Source: BAIKAL-G1 sp943370385 (GTDB taxonomy: Bacteria; Cyanobacteriota; Cyanobacteriia; PCC-6307; Cyanobiaceae). From it: 64,000 nucleotides of DNA. Position 1 is the first letter of the stretch. Every line of letters begins with the position of its first letter. This document shows positions 34,464-43,130 of this stretch, one piece after another. A program made the translations under genes and the position numbers. Location of the stretch: assembly GCA_943370385.1 (NCBI GenBank), contig CALRQT020000012.1:1-64000 (forward strand), written 5' to 3'. The notes below the pieces were generated by a model. It was not told the origin of the DNA. It saw only the letters and a list, made by a program, of their open reading frames with translations, and made no database searches.

Positions 34464-36175
34464 TGCGCCTCGCCCTTTGCCAGTTCAATCCGCTTGTGGG
34501 CGACCTGCGCGGCAATGGCGCGCTCCTGCTGGCCGAGTGCCAGCGGGCGGCCGCTAACGGCGCCGACCTGGTGGTGGCCCCCGAGCTGGCCCTCTGGGGC
34601 TATCCGGCCCGGGACCTGCTGCTGCGGCCCTCCCTGCGCCAGCTCCAGGGGGAGGTGCTCGATCAGCTGGCGAGCGCCCTGCCGGCGGGCCTGGGCCTGG
34701 TGCTCGGCATCGCCGACCCGATCAGCGACGGCAACCAACCCGACCTGAGCAACGCTGCCGCCCTGGTGGACGCCGGCCGCTGGCAGGTGGTGGCCCGCAA
34801 ACAGCTGCTGCCCAGCTACGACGTGTTTGATGAGCGGCGCTACTTCCGCTCCGGCTCCGGGCCCTGCGTGCTCGAGCTCGAGCGCCAGGGACGCCGCTGG
34901 AGCCTGGGCCTGACCCTCTGCGAGGACCTCTGGGTGGAAGAACGGATCGCGGGCCACAGGCTCGCCGGAGCCGATCCGATCGCCAGCCTCGAACCGCTCA
35001 AGCCCGACCTACTCCTTAACCTCTCTGCCTCGCCCTTCAGCCAGGGGAAAGCTGCCCTGCGCCAGCAGCTAGCCGGCGCCGCCGCCCGGCGCTTGGGCTG
35101 CCCCGTGGTTTACGTGAACCAGGTGGGCGGCAATGACGAATTGGTGTTCGATGGCGCCAGTTTTGTGGTGGACGCCAGCGGCGCGATCTGCCAGCAGTTG
35201 CCCTGCTCCCAAACGGCCCTGGCCTACTGGGATGGGGGCCTTCCCCCTGCAGTGGCCCAGGCGCCCCTTCCGCCACCGGCGGTGCTACCGGGCCCGGAGG
35301 AGCAGCTGTTTCGGGCCCTGGTGCTGGGGGTGGCCGACTACGCACGCAAGTGCGGCTTCCGGCGGGCCCTGCTCGGCCTCAGTGGCGGCATCGATTCGGC
35401 CCTGGTGGCCGTGATCGCCTGCGCGGCCCTGGGTCCCGGGGCCGTGCAAGCCCTGTTGATGCCCTCGCCCTACAGCTCCAGCGGCTCCCGCAGCGACGCC
35501 GAAGCCCTGGCGGCCCGGCTGGGGTTTGGCCAGCACACCGTGGCGATCACGGCCCTGATGGGCGCCTTCGACGACGCCCTGACCCCGGCCCTGGGGGCCC
35601 CACCGGCCGGACTGACGGCGGAAAATCTGCAATCGCGCATCCGCGGCACCCTGCTGATGGCCCTGGCTAACCAGGGCGGCCAGCTGCTGCTCTCCACCGG
35701 CAACAAATCGGAGCTGGCCGTGGGGTACTGCACCCTCTACGGCGACATGAACGGCGGCCTGGCCGTGATCGGCGATCTCTACAAAACCACCGTGTTCGAG
35801 CTCTGCGCCTGGCTCGATAGCGACGCCGCCCGGGCCTGCCGGGGCGACCTGGGCCTGCCCGAAGCAGGCGAACTGATCGGAGCGGCGATCCGCTTGAAGC
35901 CGCCCAGCGCTGAATTGCGTCCCGACCAGCTCGATAGCGATTCCCTGCCCGATTACACCCTGCTCGATCCCCTGCTCCAGGCCTACATCGAGCAGCACCG
36001 CAGCCCGGAGGACCTGGGCCCCGAACTAGGGGGGGTGGATCCGGCCCTGGCCCAGCGGGTTGATGGGCTGGTGCGGCGGGCCGAATTCAAACGGCGCCAG
36101 GCCGCCCCGGTGTTGAAGGTGAGCCCGCGGGCCTTTGGCAGCGGCTGGCGCATGCCAATTGCGGCCGGTCCCTAA
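34463..36175 (+). CDS. nadE: NAD+ synthetase, glutamine-hydrolysing
   Basis: Converts deamido-NAD to NAD+ using glutamine. At 570 residues it has two domains: an N-terminal nitrilase-type glutaminase (MRLALCQFNPLVGD, catalytic Glu in PELALWGYP, Lys in RKQLLPSYDVFDE, Cys in TLCEDLW) and a C-terminal synthetase with the P-loop LLGLSGGIDSALVAVIA near 307-323 and STGNKSELAVGY near 410. Start ATG 34463 overlaps the nadD stop codon by one base. The next gene, ald, follows 57 bp later. Confidence 0.96.
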   Translation: MRLALCQFNPLVGDLRGNGALLLAECQRAAANGADLVVAPELALWGYPARDLLLRPSLRQLQGEVLDQLASALPAGLGLVLGIADPISDGNQPDLSNAAALVDAGRWQVVARKQLLPSYDVFDERRYFRSGSGPCVLELERQGRRWSLGLTLCEDLWVEERIAGHRLAGADPIASLEPLKPDLLLNLSASPFSQGKAALRQQLAGAAARRLGCPVVYVNQVGGNDELVFDGASFVVDASGAICQQLPCSQTALAYWDGGLPPAVAQAPLPPPAVLPGPEEQLFRALVLGVADYARKCGFRRALLGLSGGIDSALVAVIACAALGPGAVQALLMPSPYSSSGSRSDAEALAARLGFGQHTVAITALMGAFDDALTPALGAPPAGLTAENLQSRIRGTLLMALANQGGQLLLSTGNKSELAVGYCTLYGDMNGGLAVIGDLYKTTVFELCAWLDSDAARACRGDLGLPEAGELIGAAIRLKPPSAELRPDQLDSDSLPDYTLLDPLLQAYIEQHRSPEDLGPELGGVDPALAQRVDGLVRRAEFKRRQAAPVLKVSPRAFGSGWRMPIAAGP

Positions 36176-36232
36176 CGGGATCCTGGCCAGGGGCCGCCGC
36201 CGGGGCCACCCTGGGGGGAACGGGATGGCGAC

Positions 36233-37414
36233 ATGGCGAGCCCCAACTCCAGCGCGTTGAGAGCCGGTTCCAGCGCGTTGAGCGCCAATTCCAACGCCCC
36301 GATCGCCAGCATCGGCGTGCCGACCGAGATCAAACGGGATGAGCAGCGGGTCGCCCTCACCCCGGATGGCGTGCGCGAACTGGTGAGCCATGGGCTCGAG
36401 GTGCGCATCCAGAGCCAGGCGGGCGCGGGGGCCGGCATCAGCGACGCAGCCTTCGCCGCCGCTGGGGCCGAGCTGGTGAGCGCCGAGGAGGCCTGGGCCG
36501 CCCGCCTGGTGGTGAAGGTGAAGGAACCCCAGCCCCAGGAATTTGGCTTCCTGCGCCAGGACCAGGTGCTGTTCACCTACCTGCATCTCGCCGCCTACCC
36601 CGAGGTGGGCCGGGCCTTGCTGGAGGCGGGCACCACGGCCGTGGCCTACGAAACCGTGCAACTCGATGACGGCAGCCTGCCCCTCTTGGCGCCGATGAGC
36701 GAAATTGCCGGGCGGCTGGCGGCCCAGGTGGGGGCCCACCTGCTGGAACAACCCCATGGCGGCCGCGGCGTGCTGATGGGCGGCTGCACCGGCGTGCAGC
36801 CGGCCCGGGTAGTTGTGCTCGGGGCAGGAACCGTGGGCTGGTATGCGGCCCGGGTGGCGGCCGCCATGGATGCGGAGGTGGTGCTGCTCGACCGCTCACC
36901 CCAACGCCTGCGCGGCCTGGAGACAACGCGGATCGGGCGATTGGTGAGCCTGGTGAGCAGCCGGGGGCTGATCGAGCGGATCGTGCCCAGCGCCGACCTG
37001 CTGATTGGGGCCGTGCTTACCCCCGGGGACCGGGCCCCCACCCTGGTGAACGAGGAACTGGTGCAGCAGATGCGGCCCGGATCGGTGATTGTGGATGTGG
37101 CGATCGACCAGGGCGGCTGCATTGCCACCAGCCGCGAAACCACCCACACCGATCCGGTGGTGACCATCCACGGGGTGCAGCACTACGCCGTCGGCAACAT
37201 GCCCGGGGCCGTGCCCTTCACCTCCACCGAAGCCCTGGTGAGCGTGACCCTGCCCTACATCCTCGCCATCGCCGGCCGGGGCCTGGCCGAAGCGATCACG
37301 GACCGGCCCGAACTGGCCTCGGGGCTGAACACGATTGATGGGGCGGTCTGCCACCCCGGCGTGGCCAAGGCCCTAGGGGTGCCCAGCCGCCATCCGATGG
37401 CCTGCCTGCGCTGA
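36233..37414 (+). CDS. ald: Alanine dehydrogenase
   Basis: NAD+-dependent interconversion of alanine and pyruvate plus ammonia. The family sequence is continuous: IGVPTEIKRDEQRVALTPDGVREL, VKVKEPQPQEF, LFTYLHLAAYPE, YETVQLDDG, the NAD motif VVLGAGTVGWYAARVA near 193-208 and HGVQHYAVGNMPGAVPFTST. The first 25 residues are a Ser/Ala/Asn-rich extension whose DNA contains a short direct repeat, so a later start is possible. It uses the cofactor made by the preceding nadD-nadE pair and is convergent with DUF3326. Confidence 0.94.
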   Translation: MASPNSSALRAGSSALSANSNAPIASIGVPTEIKRDEQRVALTPDGVRELVSHGLEVRIQSQAGAGAGISDAAFAAAGAELVSAEEAWAARLVVKVKEPQPQEFGFLRQDQVLFTYLHLAAYPEVGRALLEAGTTAVAYETVQLDDGSLPLLAPMSEIAGRLAAQVGAHLLEQPHGGRGVLMGGCTGVQPARVVVLGAGTVGWYAARVAAAMDAEVVLLDRSPQRLRGLETTRIGRLVSLVSSRGLIERIVPSADLLIGAVLTPGDRAPTLVNEELVQQMRPGSVIVDVAIDQGGCIATSRETTHTDPVVTIHGVQHYAVGNMPGAVPFTSTEALVSVTLPYILAIAGRGLAEAITDRPELASGLNTIDGAVCHPGVAKALGVPSRHPMACLR

Positions 37415-37496
37415 AGGGGGTGGCTCCAGGAAGCCACTTGTCTGAGCTGGAGGGCCTGACCCAGGTGCAACGCCTGACCGCCAGCACAGGCCTAGG

Positions 37497-38576
37497 TCAG
37501 CTGGGCAGGGGCTCCAAGGGAACGAGGGGCCTAGTGAGGGCCGCGGGGCTGATGCCCTCACGCAGGGCCAGCAGCAGCCCGGCCGCTTCGCCATAGCTCG
37601 AAGCCGCCAAGGCCGGCAAACCCAGGGCCCCGGCCGTCACATCCAAGAGGCAAGGGTTGGCCACGGCAATGAGGGGTACACCCCGTTCAGCGCAAGCCAA
37701 CACGGCCCCACCCCCCAAGGCCCCAGCCGGGGCAACCACGGCACCGATGGCCCCTGGCCAGAGCAGGCCAGGATCGGCCAGGGCCACCCTGGGGTCTTGC
37801 TCAGCCCCCAGGCTGACCAGATCGGGGGCCCGACTCAAGCCCACCAGCACACAGGCCAAAAACGTGTAGCCCAGCTCTTCGCCGGCGGCGCGGGGATCGA
37901 GCCGGGGATCCGGCTCCAGGGGAGCCAGGGCCGGGGCGTGGGCGCTGGGCAGGCCCAGGTGGCCACTGAGCAGGTGGCTGATCACCGCCTCGGCCCCGGC
38001 CAGCCCATCCACCCCACTGCCCTGGCGGTAGGCCTGCAGGGCCTCACTGCCGACGTCATCGGGGAAACGGCTGACCACCGCAATCGCCGTGGCGCCCAGG
38101 GCCTTGAGGCGCTCCCCCGCCCGCAGCAGGGACTCGGGCTGCCCCAGGCGGCCCCAGCTCATGCCGCTCGGCCCCCTGCTGAGGCTGACCTCCAGGGGCC
38201 GGTCCGTCGTGACGACCGGACCAATCTCCAGGCCCAGGCTGGCGCGGCAGCCCTCAGCCACCTGGAGGTGCCGCAGCCGCAGGCTCTCCTCGATGCCGGC
38301 ATCCAGCAACAACCCCAGCCGCTGGCGCCGCACCGGCCGCAGGGCCAGCTCGCCAGCGGCAAAGCGATCCAGGGCCGAACCTTCCACGTAGTGGATGCGG
38401 GGATCACTCCAATAGAGGGAGGCCCCATTCATGACATTGGGGTGGGTCACCAGGCAGCCACTGGCGGCCGCCAGCAGCCGGGCCGCCGGCAAACCGTCAC
38501 CGGCATAGCCACCAATGGCACAGCCAATCCCCGTGGGGATCACCAGCAGGGTGGGAAGCGGCGCGGCGGACGTCAT
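37497..38576 (-). CDS. DUF3326 family protein
   Basis: A 359-residue protein whose opening (LLVIPTGIGCAIGGYAGDGLPAARLLAAASGCLVTHPNVMNGA, in part) matches DUF3326, a family found across cyanobacteria and in plants but without known activity as far as I know. Other notable stretches are DRFAAGELALRP, LGLLLDAGIE, GATAIAVVSRFPDD and a Gly-rich VVAPAGALGGGAVLACAERGVPLIAVANP near the end that suggests a nucleotide- or cofactor-binding fold. It is the last gene of a tight cluster: the 73-residue gene upstream overlaps its start by four bases. Confidence 0.82.
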   Translation of the reverse strand: MTSAAPLPTLLVIPTGIGCAIGGYAGDGLPAARLLAAASGCLVTHPNVMNGASLYWSDPRIHYVEGSALDRFAAGELALRPVRRQRLGLLLDAGIEESLRLRHLQVAEGCRASLGLEIGPVVTTDRPLEVSLSRGPSGMSWGRLGQPESLLRAGERLKALGATAIAVVSRFPDDVGSEALQAYRQGSGVDGLAGAEAVISHLLSGHLGLPSAHAPALAPLEPDPRLDPRAAGEELGYTFLACVLVGLSRAPDLVSLGAEQDPRVALADPGLLWPGAIGAVVAPAGALGGGAVLACAERGVPLIAVANPCLLDVTAGALGLPALAASSYGEAAGLLLALREGISPAALTRPLVPLEPLPS

Positions 38577-38794
38577 CGCAGCATCACCGCCTCTAGGCGG
38601 AGCCGACCTGGGCCATCACCCCTTTGATCCGCTTGGGCGCAGCCATCGCTGGCCAGGGTTGCCGGGGAACTGGACTCAACCGCCGTGATCGCCCAGCGCA
38701 ACGGCTCGCCGTACGGGCGCAGAGCGGCCAGGATCTGGGGGCGCAGCGGGCCAGGCACCGGCTCCAACCAGAGCTCCAAAGGCTCCAACCTCAC
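38573..38794 (-). CDS. Small hypothetical protein coupled to DUF3326
   Basis: 73 residues from GTG 38794: RLEPLELWLEPVPGPLRPQILAALRPYGEPLRWAI, then a variable loop, then GRLRLEAVMLR. The strand-helix-strand pattern suggests a compact alpha/beta protein. It starts 10 bp after the ferredoxin stop and ends in an ATGA overlap with the DUF3326 start, which supports it being translated and functionally tied to DUF3326. No family is recognised. The longer frame reaching 38944 lies inside the ferredoxin gene and is not protein-like. Confidence 0.7.
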   Translation of the reverse strand: MRLEPLELWLEPVPGPLRPQILAALRPYGEPLRWAITAVESSSPATLASDGCAQADQRGDGPGRLRLEAVMLR

Positions 38795-38804
38795 CGAAGC
38801 CGCC

Positions 38805-39128
38805 TCACTTCTGGAATTTGCCGAACTGGGCCTCGTAGAGGCTGTCCTCCTGGCGGGCCAGGACGGTGAGATCGCTGCGGGGATAGGACACGCACAGCAG
38901 GGCGAACCCTTGCTCCTGCAGGTCGGCGCGCACGCCCATGGCATCGCTCTGGTGCACGCTGCCGCTCTGGATCAGGGCCGCGCAGGTGGTGCACACCCCG
39001 GCGCCACAGGAGGTGGGCAACGCCACCCCGGCCGCTTCGCCGGCGGCGAGCACGGTTTGGTCGGCGCGACAGGCGAAGGTGTGGGAGGTGCCATCCAGAT
39101 CGACGGTCACGGAAAAGCTGTCACTCAT
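38805..39128 (-). CDS. [2Fe-2S] ferredoxin, second type
   Basis: A 107-residue plant-type ferredoxin distinct from PetF. From ATG 39128 it reads MSDSFSVTVDLDG, with the cluster loop SCGAGVCTTC and a later LLCVSYPRSDL supplying four Cys. Compared with PetF it has a longer C-terminus (EDSLYEAQFGKFQK). Its start overlaps the 2OG-oxygenase stop by eight bases and the 73-residue gene follows 10 bp on, so it belongs to a four-gene unit and may be a dedicated electron donor there. Confidence 0.92.
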   Translation of the reverse strand: MSDSFSVTVDLDGTSHTFACRADQTVLAAGEAAGVALPTSCGAGVCTTCAALIQSGSVHQSDAMGVRADLQEQGFALLCVSYPRSDLTVLARQEDSLYEAQFGKFQK

Positions 39129-39942
39129 CGGCAAGGGGGCCCCTGGGGCGCTCGATCTGGGTGCCCCCATCTTCCCGGATGGCGAAACCGGCCGGAGCCT
39201 CAAGCGCCGTCCAGTCGCTGGGGTGGGGGGAGAGATATTCCGGCGCCGTCCCAGCCCGGGCACCGGAACCAGCCAAGGGCCCAGAAGCCCGAGCGGGGGC
39301 AGTGATCACCAGATCGAAGCTGACCGACAGGCGCAGCTCCTCGTCCTCGTCGTTGCAGGTCACGGCATGGTCGGTGCTGGAGGGGAACAGCACCAACAGG
39401 CCGGCCTGTGGGGCGATGTCGACCCAAGCGGAATTGAGCGGATGGCCGGCCGCAATCGGGCCGCCATGGCCCACGGCCAGGCCCGGCACCAGCTCATTGG
39501 CCTGGCGGTGGGGGTACAGGCGCAGGCTGCCACTGCGACCCGTGCCATCGCCATTGACGTAGTACACGGCGCTGAGGTGGGCGTTGGGATGGTGGTGGCG
39601 CCCCACCCCCTGGCCCGGGGCACTCACCACGGGCCAGGAGCGCTGGATATGGACAGCCAGCTGGGCCGGATCGAAGCCCAGGGCCAGTAGGTAGGCCCAC
39701 ACCTGCTGGTGCAGCTGGTCGGTCAGCCAGGCAAAGGGGGCCAGCCGGTGGATCTGGGCGACGCCATGGAGATCGCCGGTCCAGGCGTAGCCGGGGTTGG
39801 GATTGCCCTCCTGCTCGCCCCGCAGCTGCAGGAGCGCCTGCAGCATCACGGCCGAATCGAGCGGATCAGGCCGCAGCTGCACCTGGGCCAGGGCCAAGGG
39901 AAAGAGCTCGCGCAGCTGGAGCTCGGGAACGGGAGGGGCCAT
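39121..39942 (-). CDS. 2-oxoglutarate/Fe(II) oxygenase-like protein
   Basis: A 273-residue protein resembling the TIGR02466-type putative 2OG-Fe(II) oxygenases. Likely iron ligands lie in RHHHPNAHLSAVYYVNG (about 115-131) and the DHAVTCNDEDEELRLSVSFDLV segment (about 193-214), whose Arg could bind 2-oxoglutarate. YPHRQANELVPG and LLVLFPSSTDHAV match the jelly-roll core. The substrate is unknown, possibly a protein residue or small molecule. It is first in the cluster with the ferredoxin, the 73-residue protein and DUF3326, downstream of the atpG terminator. Confidence 0.78.
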   Translation of the reverse strand: MAPPVPELQLRELFPLALAQVQLRPDPLDSAVMLQALLQLRGEQEGNPNPGYAWTGDLHGVAQIHRLAPFAWLTDQLHQQVWAYLLALGFDPAQLAVHIQRSWPVVSAPGQGVGRHHHPNAHLSAVYYVNGDGTGRSGSLRLYPHRQANELVPGLAVGHGGPIAAGHPLNSAWVDIAPQAGLLVLFPSSTDHAVTCNDEDEELRLSVSFDLVITAPARASGPLAGSGARAGTAPEYLSPHPSDWTALEAPAGFAIREDGGTQIERPRGPLADE

Positions 39943-39955
39943 GGAAGATGGTCAA

Positions 39956-39980
39956 CAAAAAGCCGGCCCAGGGGCCGGCT
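39956..39980 (-). terminator. Rho-independent terminator of the ATP synthase operon
   Basis: On the minus strand an 8-bp stem AGCCGGCC / GGCCGGCT with a four-base loop, followed by T residues (complement of 39957-39960) and TGTTG. It lies about 54 bp past the atpG stop and just before the oxygenase start. Confidence 0.85.
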
Positions 39981-40033
39981 CGGGTAACAGGGACAACAAC
40001 TGTCCTTGAAGTCGTTAAAACTAAGCGCCTAAC

Positions 40034-40987
40034 TCAGGCCATGGCTGCAGCACCACCAACCACCTCAAGAATTTCCTGGGTGATGGCCGCCTGACGGGCC
40101 TTGTTGTAATCGAGCGTGAGGCTCTTGGCCAGGGCCTTGGCGTTGTCGCTGGCGTTGTTCATGGCCGTCATACGGCTAGCCAGTTCACTAGCCGCGGCTT
40201 CCTGGAGGGAGCGCAGCAGCTGGTTCTGCAGGTAGAGGGGCAAGAGCACATCGAGCAGCTGGTCAGGGCTCTGTTCAAACACAAAATCAGGCTTCAGCGC
40301 CGGCTGGGGATTCTCCCGCTTGCCGAGCTCAACGCCAAGGCGACCATCGCGGGTGGTGAGACGGAAAATCTCATCATCCGGGGTGGCAATGCCCTGGGGG
40401 TCAAGGGGCAGAAGGGTTTGAACCACGGGGGAAGAGCTCACCAGGTTGATGAACTTGGTGAAGATGATCTCAACCCGGTCGGTGCTGCCAGAGAGGAACT
40501 CAGCCAGGATTTCATTGGCAATCGAGCCGGCCTCATCGGCATTCGGCACCTGCTCCAGGCCAGTAAAAGTGGCGCGAATCGTATAGAGATGGGCGCGGTT
40601 CTGGAAGTAGGTGATGGCCTTACGGCCGATCAACACCAGATCCACATTGAAGCCCTGGGCCTTCAACTGGGCAAAGCGTTGTTCGGTGCGCTTGATGATG
40701 TTGGCGTTATAGCCCCCACACAGGCCCCGGTCGCCCGTAACCGCCATCAGGGTGATGTTGGCCACATCGCGCAGCTGCAATAGCGGCGATTCCGATTCGC
40801 CAGAACCCATGTGGGACTGGAGATTTTCCAGCACCCGGGCCAGACGGTCGGCAAAGGGGCGGCTGCGCAGCACCTGTTCCTGGGCACGGCGCACCTTGGC
40901 GGCGGCCACCAGGCGCATGGCCTCGGTGATTTTGCGGGTGTTCTTGACCGAACTGATGCGGTCGCGGATGTCCTTGAGGTTGGCCAT
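40034..40987 (-). CDS. atpG: ATP synthase F1 subunit gamma
   Basis: Rotor shaft of F1, 317 residues. N-terminus ANLKDIRDRISSVKNTRKITEAMRLVAAAKVRRAQ, central AVTGDRGLCGGYNANIIKR and the C-terminal helix ASRMTAMNNASDNAKALAKSLTLDYNKARQAAITQEILEVVGGA are family hallmarks (stretches given in part). The extra segment around 195-230 (SSPVVQTLLPLDPQGI to DGRLGVELGK) is the insertion of photosynthetic gamma subunits that regulates ATP hydrolysis; the plant redox Cys pair is absent, as in other cyanobacteria. Last gene of the atp1-G operon, 10 bp after atpA. Confidence 0.97.
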   Translation of the reverse strand: MANLKDIRDRISSVKNTRKITEAMRLVAAAKVRRAQEQVLRSRPFADRLARVLENLQSHMGSGESESPLLQLRDVANITLMAVTGDRGLCGGYNANIIKRTEQRFAQLKAQGFNVDLVLIGRKAITYFQNRAHLYTIRATFTGLEQVPNADEAGSIANEILAEFLSGSTDRVEIIFTKFINLVSSSPVVQTLLPLDPQGIATPDDEIFRLTTRDGRLGVELGKRENPQPALKPDFVFEQSPDQLLDVLLPLYLQNQLLRSLQEAAASELASRMTAMNNASDNAKALAKSLTLDYNKARQAAITQEILEVVGGAAAMA

Positions 40988-40997
40988 GGATTAGGGC

Positions 40998-42515
40998 TCA
41001 GGCTGCAGCCAGCAGGGACGATTTGACTTCGAGAATGGCGGCCTTGAGTTGGGCTTCGGACTCGTCGCTGAGCACCTTCTCGGTTTGAACCTTGGTGACG
41101 TAGTCAGCCAGGTTGGTCTTGAGATACTCGCGCAGTTCGCGGGCAAACTGGCTCACCAGTTCCACGGGCACGTCATCAATCATGCCCTTCACACCGGCAT
41201 AGACCACGGCCACCTGCTCGGCCAGGATCAGGGGGCTGAACTGGGGCTGCTTGAGCAGTTCGCGCAGGCGCTTGCCCCGGCCCAGCTGGGCCTGGGTGGC
41301 GGCGTCGAGGTCGGAGGCGAACTGGGAGAAGGCGGCCAGTTCATCGAACTGGGCCAGCTCCAGCTTCAAGGTGCCGGCGATTTTCTTGATCGCTTTTGTT
41401 TGGGCGGCACCACCCACCCGGCTCACGGAGATGCCCACGTTGATGGCGGGGCGCAGGCCGGAGTTGAACAGGTCGGAGCTCAGAAACACCTGGCCATCGG
41501 TGATCGAAATAACGTTGGTTGGGATGTAGGCCGACACGTCACCGGCCTGGGTCTCGATGATCGGTAGGGCGGTCATGCTGCCCTTGCCCATGGCATCGGA
41601 AAGCTTGGCGGCCCGCTCCAGCAGGCGGCTGTGGCAATAGAACACGTCGCCAGGATAGGCCTCACGACCGGGGGGACGGCGCAGCAGCAGGGACATCTGG
41701 CGATAGGCCTGGGCCTGCTTGGTGAGGTCGTCATAGACCACCAAGGTGGCCTTGCCCTTGTACATGAAGGATTCGGCAAGGGCGGCGCCGGTGTAGGGGG
41801 CCAGGTATTGGAGGGCCGCCGACTCAGAGGCGCTAGCCGCCACGATGATCGTGTAATCGAGGGCGCCGCGCTCACGCAGCACTTCCACCACGTTGGCCAC
41901 AGAAGCCGCCTTCTGACCGATGGCGACGTAGACGCAAACGACGTCTTCGCCCTTCTGGTTGATGATCGTGTCGATCGCGATAGCGGTTTTGCCGGTCTGG
42001 CGGTCACCAATGATCAGCTCGCGCTGGCCGCGGCCGATGGGGATCATGGCGTCGATCGCCGTGATGCCAGTTTGCATCGGTTCGTGCACCGATTTGCGCT
42101 GGATGATGCCAGGCGCCATCGATTCGATCAGGCGGGTTTCGCTGCTGGCGATTTCACCCTTGCCATCGATCGGCTGACCCAGGGAGTTCACCACCCGGCC
42201 GAGCATGGCGTCGCCCACGGGCACCGAGGCGATCTTGCCGGTGGCCTTCACCGTGCTGCCTTCCTGAATGCCGCGGCCTTCGCCCATCAGCACCACACCG
42301 ACGTTGTCGTCCTCCAGGTTGAGGGCGATGCCTTCGGTGCCATCTTCGAACTGCACCAGTTCGCCGGCCATGACCTGTTCGAGGCCATAGACGCGGGCGA
42401 TGCCATCGCCGATTTGCAGCACGGTTCCGACGTTGCTGACCGAAACCGACTTGTCGTAGTCAGCGATCTGCTGCTTGAGAATGGCGCTGATCTCGTCGGG
42501 GCGGATGGAAACCAT
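40998..42515 (-). CDS. atpA: ATP synthase F1 subunit alpha
   Basis: Non-catalytic nucleotide-binding subunit, 505 residues. N-terminus MVSIRPDEISAILKQQI, Walker A GDRQTGKTAIAID near 170, and VGISVSRVGGAAQTKAIK near 370 with the conserved Arg finger region are present. It sits between atpH and atpG in the usual cyanobacterial order. ATG 42515 has a GGAGG-type ribosome-binding site just upstream. Confidence 0.98.
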   Translation of the reverse strand: MVSIRPDEISAILKQQIADYDKSVSVSNVGTVLQIGDGIARVYGLEQVMAGELVQFEDGTEGIALNLEDDNVGVVLMGEGRGIQEGSTVKATGKIASVPVGDAMLGRVVNSLGQPIDGKGEIASSETRLIESMAPGIIQRKSVHEPMQTGITAIDAMIPIGRGQRELIIGDRQTGKTAIAIDTIINQKGEDVVCVYVAIGQKAASVANVVEVLRERGALDYTIIVAASASESAALQYLAPYTGAALAESFMYKGKATLVVYDDLTKQAQAYRQMSLLLRRPPGREAYPGDVFYCHSRLLERAAKLSDAMGKGSMTALPIIETQAGDVSAYIPTNVISITDGQVFLSSDLFNSGLRPAINVGISVSRVGGAAQTKAIKKIAGTLKLELAQFDELAAFSQFASDLDAATQAQLGRGKRLRELLKQPQFSPLILAEQVAVVYAGVKGMIDDVPVELVSQFARELREYLKTNLADYVTKVQTEKVLSDESEAQLKAAILEVKSSLLAAA

Positions 42516-42581
42516 GGGAGGAAGTCCCCGGCAGGGGAGGAGATGGGATGGGTCGGAGGTGTAGGGGGAAGCGGCCGGGCG

Positions 42582-43130
42582 TTAGGTCACCTTGGCCAGG
42601 GCCAGTCCAAGGCGGCGTACCTGACCGGACAGGCTGGCGTCGATCACCTGGGAGCCCACGGAGACAATGAAGCCGCCAATCAGGGCCGGATCGACCTGGT
42701 GCTGGATCTCCAGCTTGTCGGAGCCGACAACGGCCTGGATCTTGAGGGCAATCTCGGCCTGCTGGGTTTCGTTCAGGGCCGTGGCCGAGGTGACCTGGGC
42801 CAGGGAGATATGGCGCTGCTCGCGGTAAAGCTCCAGCAGGCGCTCCAGCACCGCATCCAGGAAGCCGATGCGCTGGCGGTCGGCCAGCAACTTCAGCAAG
42901 TTCAGGAAGGACGGGGTGACTTGGTCAGTGAACAGGGCCTGGAGGGCTGCCTTCTTAGCGCCGACCTCGAGGATGGGAGAGGCCATCGCTTCCCGGAGTT
43001 CCGGGGACTCCTGCCACAGGGCCAACACCTGGCGGGCTTGGTCCACAATCTCGTCGGTTTCGTTGCGGCCATCAGCCACCTGCAGGAACGCCTCGGCGTA
43101 GGGGGTGGTGATGGAGTTGAGGAGTGGCAT
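42582..43130 (-). CDS. atpH: ATP synthase F1 subunit delta
   Basis: 182-residue peripheral-stalk subunit (OSCP homologue) that ties F1 to the b/b' stalk. The N-terminal helical domain (ITTPYAEAFLQVADGRN) and the C-terminal signature (SDKLEIQHQVDPALIGGFIVSVGSQVIDASLSGQVRRL, in part) are clear. Its ATG overlaps the atpF stop by one base. Confidence 0.95.
   Translation of the reverse strand: MPLLNSITTPYAEAFLQVADGRNETDEIVDQARQVLALWQESPELREAMASPILEVGAKKAALQALFTDQVTPSFLNLLKLLADRQRIGFLDAVLERLLELYREQRHISLAQVTSATALNETQQAEIALKIQAVVGSDKLEIQHQVDPALIGGFIVSVGSQVIDASLSGQVRRLGLALAKVT

Noticed and set aside
38795..38944. N-terminal extension of the 73-residue gene to ATG 38944
   Set aside because: It lies fully within the ferredoxin gene in another frame and is Ser/Pro/Arg-rich shadow sequence.
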